This document shows, in pieces, positions 55,179 to 62,200 of a stretch of 64,000 nt of DNA (the stretch's first letter is position 1; each line of letters opens with the position of its first letter). Made by a program: the position numbers and the translations under genes. Source of the stretch: Axinella damicornis (taxonomy: Eukaryota > Porifera > Demospongiae > Axinellida > Axinellidae); assembly GCA_963931865.1 (NCBI GenBank), contig OZ007509.1:14902048-14966047 (forward strand). The letters run 5' to 3'. The notes under the pieces are model-generated. The model was not told where the DNA came from. It worked only from the letters and a program-made list of their open reading frames with translations, and searched no databases.

Positions 55179-58100
55179 AGCCTCGGTCCCAGGCTCTCTC
55201 CTCTAAAAACGGGGGGAGGAGAGAGCCTGGTAACATTCGCGTAAAAAGCTGTCGACTTCCGGCGTCTGGATCTGGCGGACCCAATCAGATTGCAGAACAA
55301 AATCATGTGAACATGTGAACATTTTGTAGGCGTTTACCTTCACTGCCGTGCTAATGCACGAATTGTAGACTCAGAACTGAACGCTCCGGGACAGAGTACC
55401 TCTCAGTGGTTGGCGAAAGGCAGTTGACAGGGTGTGCGAGAGGGCCACTGGTCTGATCTCGCTGTTCACTGCGGGTTGTTTGCCGGACCAGCTCATTCGT
55501 CGTTTGTCGCCGCTTACAGGATCGACGGTTCACAAGGTGAGCTCTCCTTGTTAGCTGTAGAATTGTCTTGGACTTCTGTGAAGCTGGGGATGCCTTGAAA
55601 ACGAAGAGCGGTATTTTCAATAGCGCGTGACTGATTTGTAACTCACGCGACATTTACCACAAAAGTAGGAGTGTCCTTCGTTTATCACATGGCTGATGAC
55701 GCGCCGGAAGTCGACAGCTTTTTACGCGAATGTTACCAGGCTCTCTCCTCCCCCCGTTTTTAGAGGAGAGAGCCTGGGACCGAGGCTACCCCCCCCCCCC
55801 CCCCCCCCCCCCCCCCATCTTTATTCACACATGCACTGCATACTCTTGGAAAGCATCTATACAAGTATGATGGCTGCTGTAAAGGGTCAAAGTAGACCTG
55901 GTTCTCCTAGGCTAACGCAACTTATTCTCCCTTCTGAATCAATGACAGCCAGCCTCAGAGCCAGTACATTCCCAGGAGAAGCCCCTCCACTACTCCACAT
56001 ACCTCTGATAATCATGTTTATGCCATTCTGTGGCTTTCTCGGTGGCCTAGGTACAGCTCATTGAGTAATTAGACTGCTACCTGATCAAGTGCTGGGATGG
56101 CAGTTATATAATTAGCAATAAGCAATTAACACTTAGGTAATCAGGCATTTGTGAAATGTGTAGTTGATAACTGTTTGTTGCTCTGCAGGCCACAATGTAT
56201 GTGTTGTTGCTATGGAGGGTAGGTGTGGTTGCTATGGGGGATTGGAATACCTGGTGATGCAGTATGGTAGTGCTATATAGCCCAGGCTTGCTCCTGGGAT
56301 TTCAGATGACAACAAGTGCTGTGAGTATACACGAAAATTTACCTTTTAAGCTGTGCCAGGATAACTGTTAGCCTCGTTCCCAGGCCCTGCCCACTGCAAG
56401 CGATGAAAAGCTGGGTGGGGCCTGGAAATGGGGCAAGAAAAGTGTCTGGATGGCACTTGCACGTGTCCAGTAGTTGCATGCTCCTTCTAGCCTCATTCCC
56501 AGGCCACGTGGCCTGGGAATGAAGCTAACTTTTGCACTCTTAGCTTCTAGCAGGACTGACACTTACATACATACCTTATACGTGAAGGATATAAAAGCAG
56601 ACAATTCATAGGAGTTGATTTACGTACGTGTAGACGATATTACACAAACTCTTACGTTAACCAATCCTGTTTGTGTGCTTGATCATAACACTGTAGTAAG
56701 TGAAAACTAGTATCACTTCTTCTGTGAACGTCAGCAGCCAATTGCTGTTAACGACAGCGGAATGCAAATCACTACCTTTTGTTTAGGTGCTGGGAATTCA
56801 GTGAAATTCTTGTCTGCTACATCCCTCACCAATTGATGCATTACGTAACTGAGCATAACTCGCTGAATGCGGAGTTAATCAGAATGGTTGCAAGCTGCTA
56901 ACAACCAACCAATAGCTGTTGTGTTTGTTAGTGGTTCTCCTGGTAACCAGCAATGTGGATAATGAAAACGAATTACTTTGTGGTTAAGCACCTCTTAATC
57001 CAATGAAACCCTAGCCCACTACGTCACCTTGTTTGCACTGCACTTTTGTATTTCAGACGTTTTTAAAAGTGTGTGTACATGTATGATTGCCCAGAATGGA
57101 GCAACTTTCCTTGTTTGGTGGTGTGCGTGTGTGGAGGGGTGATAGTGGGAAGTGGTGGGAGAGGGATGGAGATGGGGAGTTCAAGTAAAAATGGCTTGTG
57201 TTTATATATCTCCGGGATTCCAAATGTCCGGGACACCAATTAAATGTCAAGGGACACTGATAGGGAAGTTGCACTTGTAGGACTTTGCCATCCTGTCTCT
57301 GTGCTGATGCCTGTAGTTGTGCAGTGCACATGCCGGTCAGTAGCCTCCCCCAGTGTATCCCCCCAATGGGGGGTAACCTCCCTCCCCCTCCTTTTTTTCC
57401 TGGCCTAATGTTCTTTGATGTGATCATCGGAATGCATTTGGTTCTTTGATCTGGTCATATTTTTGGCTCCCCCCCCCCGTCAGTAGCCTCCCCATGCCTG
57501 TGAGTAGCCTCCTGCGCTTGGTGTTACCCTTGCATGCACAAAGTAGCTGTTATATAAGTCAAGGAAGTAGAACACATACATGTAGGAGCCTTGGAATGTC
57601 CTTTATTGGGAAGTCAAATGGTACGCTAAAGTACTGGATTGGGATGTAATTAGTGTCTTCTAAGTAGAGGTTGTCCTACATTCAAAGTATCTGGGGGGGG
57701 GGGGGGTTTCAATAAAACAGGACACACTGGCCATCTTCGTGTATGTCACGTGAGTCCGTACAGATACAAACATACTCCCTCTACAAAGGGGTCCTTCTGG
57801 CAGCTGTGTGCCATTGCCATAGTAATGTGTATGAATCTGCTCAGTAGCAGTGGGTATAGCAGATTGGATGGCTTGAATTCAGCCAGTCATGATTCAGGCA
57901 ACCAAAGGTTTCAGGTAGTCAACGGGCCAGAGAGGGGAACTTTGTGGTGCTAGATGTTGGTGGTAGATTATCAAGGGTGCCCTGCATGGGGAACCAACTG
58001 ACCAACTGGTGAACCCTACCCCTGACCTGCATTGATGAGAGGTTCTCAGAATCTTCCGAAGTGTTGCTACCGCTGCCGAACATGCGTAAAAAGGTTCCAC

Positions 58101-59769
58101 GTGAGTTAGTGGTGAGCCTTTATTGACAAGACATTCTTGTCAAGGCCTGACATGTGTAAGAGGTTCCACATGGGGAAGGAACCAACCAGTGAAGCTTTAT
58201 TTACGACAGGTTCTAGGAATTTCCCAAAACGTCGCTACCGCTACCGGACGTGCGTAAAAGGTTCCACGTGAGTTAGTTGTAAACCCTTATCGCCGAGACA
58301 TTCTTCTGAAATGTTGCAACCGCTACTCAGCTGACATGTGTAAAACTGGTGAACCTATAGTGACCTGTATTGACGAGAGCCAAAGTGTTTACGACAGGTT
58401 CTAGGAATTTCCCAAAACATCGCTATCGCTACCGGACGTGTGTAAAAGGTTCCACGTGAGTTAGTTGTAAACCCTTATCGCCGAGACATTCTTCTGAAAT
58501 GTTGCAACCGCTACTCAGCTGACATGTGTAAAACTGGTGAACCTATAGTGACCTGTATTGACGAGAGCCAAAGTGCTGCTACCGCTACCAGACGTACGTA
58601 AAACGTTCCACATGAATTAAAAAAACAGCTGGTGAACCTATAATGACCTGTATTGACGAGAGGTTCCTAAAACCTTACCAAAGTGTCGCAACCCCTACCG
58701 GATGTGCGTAAAGGTTCCGCATGAGCTAAAAGCATCAGATTTCTTGGAAGGCATTAGATTGTCAGCTGGGTTTCTAGAAGAGTCCATTATAATTCAATTT
58801 TATGTGCAAAATAACGCTTTTTGTACGTACTATAGAATTGTAATTTGTATCATTAAGGGTAGTCTGGCAAAGCCTCACCTGTGAAATCTGATCACGTACA
58901 TAGCGCTACCATGAGAGTCGTTTTTCCGTAACTAGATCTAATTTTGTTCACTCGAAGGCGATGCAATAGTACACATTAATTTTGTGCTCTAGGTTCAATC
59001 TGCATTTTAGCACACATAAGGTTGATGGTAAACAAACATATTACAGCGTACTGAAAACAACAATACTTACTAGACTCAAACAGCAAACTACAAGAAATGG
59101 GGTTAATGAAGATTATGACACCTTGTTGCTATGGTAATGCAATATATCAATGGTTAATGCCTTGTGAACGGATTATGTGATTTATGTATGTGCATTAGGA
59201 GTCAAGTTCACGTAGTTGGTAGCCATTGTCCCTGTCTTGTTGACCGACTACTTAACTCATTGTGTCCCTGGCCCCACCCATAGCAAAACTGTTTCCATGG
59301 CAATGATTTCTACCTCACATCTCTTTGTACTGGAACATATTGTGCCTTAATGTATTGATATGATTTGTTATCACTTAATGGAACACTTAATTTTCACCCT
59401 AATCAAAGCCACCATTGTGTCACATTGACAGTCAAAGTGCTAGGATTAACTATTCCCTCTGAGGATGCCTTTATGGCTGCAAGGTGTTAAGAAAGAATGG
59501 GGGCCACTTAGTCTACAGCTGGGGCTTTGATCTCTGGCTGAAGCATTTCATTAGCATGTGTTGAGATGAAAGTGGAATGGGTAGCCAAGTGCTAATTAAA
59601 CAGACAGAAGGTTGGAGAAAATGTTTCGCTGCATGTTTTCTGCAGACAATGATGGAACATTCTGAATACCTTCAAGAACAGTTTGATACATACAAAGGTG
59701 AGACGTTTGAGAGTCCTGGCACACCATTATGCATACACACACACTCACACATGCACACACACACACACG

Positions 59770-59829
<60 letters not shown>

Positions 59830-62119
59830 TTGTTAATGCCATGTGAGTGCACCTAGTTTAAGAGAAACCCTGTTTTCATTGCTATGGCAACATCCACTTC
59901 CTGTACCTGCATTGTGGCCACACCCTGCCTGAGACATGAGCTTTTTGACCAATCGGAGGGCTGCGTTCAACACTTAGACAGGAAGTAGAGGTGCTTAAAT
60001 TGTACTAGTTACCATTCACTCACTGCCTTAGCCATTATGCACTCTAGATGGTGTGGGTAGCTGTGTAGGGTAGCCTGTCTGAACACTGGCTTGACTATAT
60101 ATACACATTGAACAGCAAATTACCCCCACTCAAATTTCAATGAGCAATCAGCTGCTGACAATCAAATGCAATTAGCATTTCTGACAGAAGCCAGCCAACC
60201 CAACCATGGTAATCACCTCTTTCTTCAAAAGGTAAGTGGATAACTGTCTGGCAGTGGCCCCCCTCCACCCACTGGCCTATACCGTCGGGACACCTCCACT
60301 GTGTCCGTTGCATGGGCAGCTGCAGCTTGTTGTAGACCTCAAATCCCATTATGCAATGTTGTGTATGTCCTAGTGCTATGTATGTGTGTAAGGAGTACTG
60401 GGAACGAGTTTCGAGGTTAAGATCACACAATATTAGTTAGTTCATACAAGCGGCTGTGCTTCCTTCACTTGCTTCAGCTACTGCCCCCTCATTGCAGCTG
60501 CACAAGTCCGGCTCCTCTGCATGTGCTGTGCGGAAGTCTCCCTCTTCCTCCCCCCCCCCCCTTTCCTCATCCTTCCTACTTTCCTTTTTTCCTCCCTCCC
60601 TCTCGTTCCTCTCTCCGGATCCCTCCCTACCTTCCTCCTCTCACTCCTGCTTTCTCTCCCCTCAGAATACTTAACTGCTGTGAGGGCGAAAGTTGGAGAA
60701 GTGGTAAGAATGGTGACATCATTGTGACATCACCACATGGCATCAGTCTTAATGGACTATCATGTGATCAGGCTCTATAACAGAGTTGCCAGAGCACGAA
60801 CAATAGGCTAATTTGTTCCGTCTGTCTTCTGTGTCGGTGTTTAGAGCGTTAAATGACTGGTGTGAGGCTTAGACCCTCTCCTACACTTCTGTGGTAAACG
60901 TGCATTAGGCCACACAGCACTCATTTAATCGTTAACCCCAATTCCACTGGATTTTGCCCACTAAGATGAGCATTCCTTTCGCCCCACTGCAATGAGCATT
61001 CCTTTCAGTGTGGTGGTCCCTAGGTTTGAGCCAAGGAAGAGGAAAGTGGGAGTGAAAAATCAATGTTTTTTAAGGTTATGTACTTGGGGTCTACACCTCC
61101 GTACATCCCATTGTCTTCTCCTTGTCACATTGACTGCCTACCCCATCGTCTACTCCTTGTCACATTGATGAAAGGGTAGCAGGGTATTTTAAGGCCCAAC
61201 GATGGGTTGCCATGGAGACTATCACCCTTAGTGTACTGCACCTAGCTATGTTGGAATCTACTGTGCATTGTTTCTTCTACTGCAGCAATCAAGCAATAGC
61301 TACATGTTTCGGAAACCCAGAGGGACCTACCGCTTCACTCATGCCCAGCTAGAGAAGGAGGGTGTGATCCTTGAGACTCCTGGGATTCCAACACAAAGGT
61401 ACTAGACGCCTCTGCATTTCTCTTGCCTTCGCTCCTCCTCTTCCTCCTCTTTCCACTCCTCCCTCCTCTTTTCTCCTCCCACTCCTCCTTTTCTTTCCTC
61501 TCCTCCCTTCCCCCCTTCACGTCCTCTTCTCTCCTCCTCTCCCTCCTCCTCCTCCTCTCCTCTTCACCCTCCTCCTCCTCCTCCTCCTCTCCTCTTTTCT
61601 CCCTCTTCTTCACTCTCGCACTTCCCACGAACTGGATTAGGATCCATGACCTCTTCCACTATTGCACTGGGTTGTTAGGAACCACATGCAGGAAAATAAA
61701 CTGACAGTATAAAGTTTACCCAACCACTCTCCTGAACTCCAGATCTTAACCTCAGCTTGCTACGTATGCTAAACTCACTGTTCTGGAATGTTCATTGCTT
61801 CGATACACGCAACTCACATCGTTTGTGTAGCACCACTGCGCAAGGGATTAGAGCATCAGATTTCAAATTGCAGATCCGATTTCAAGAATTTAAAAACCCA
61901 GGTATATACCTGGTGCAGTTGCCCCCACACACAAGTGTAAGGTTTAGCTGTGGTTTGTGCAGACTAAACAGAGTTGTGGCATTTCTGACCATAGAGCGTC
62001 ATGTGTGTAATGGGTTGCGTGGAGCCATTCTGTGCTATAATGCTTACTTCTCATGCACACATATTCACCGTCTCTCTCTCTCCAATGCACACATCCACCC
62101 ACCAACACTCCCACACACA

Positions 62120-62200
<81 letters not shown>

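Larger units (their letters stand above)
51232..59645 (+). other. IQGAP intron, 8.4 kb
   Basis: It holds a foldback cluster at 51369-51565, a (GT)n run at 53328-53362, an unexplained 501-bp open frame at 52744-53244, a 610-bp foldback between two poly-C tracts, small foldbacks near 56370 and 56490, and a 187-bp tandem repeat at 58.0-58.7 kb. Confidence 0.6.

Noticed and set aside
61826..61960. tRNA-like segment (gcgcaagggattagagcatc)
   Set aside because: No good box B at the right distance and no second copy seen in the window.
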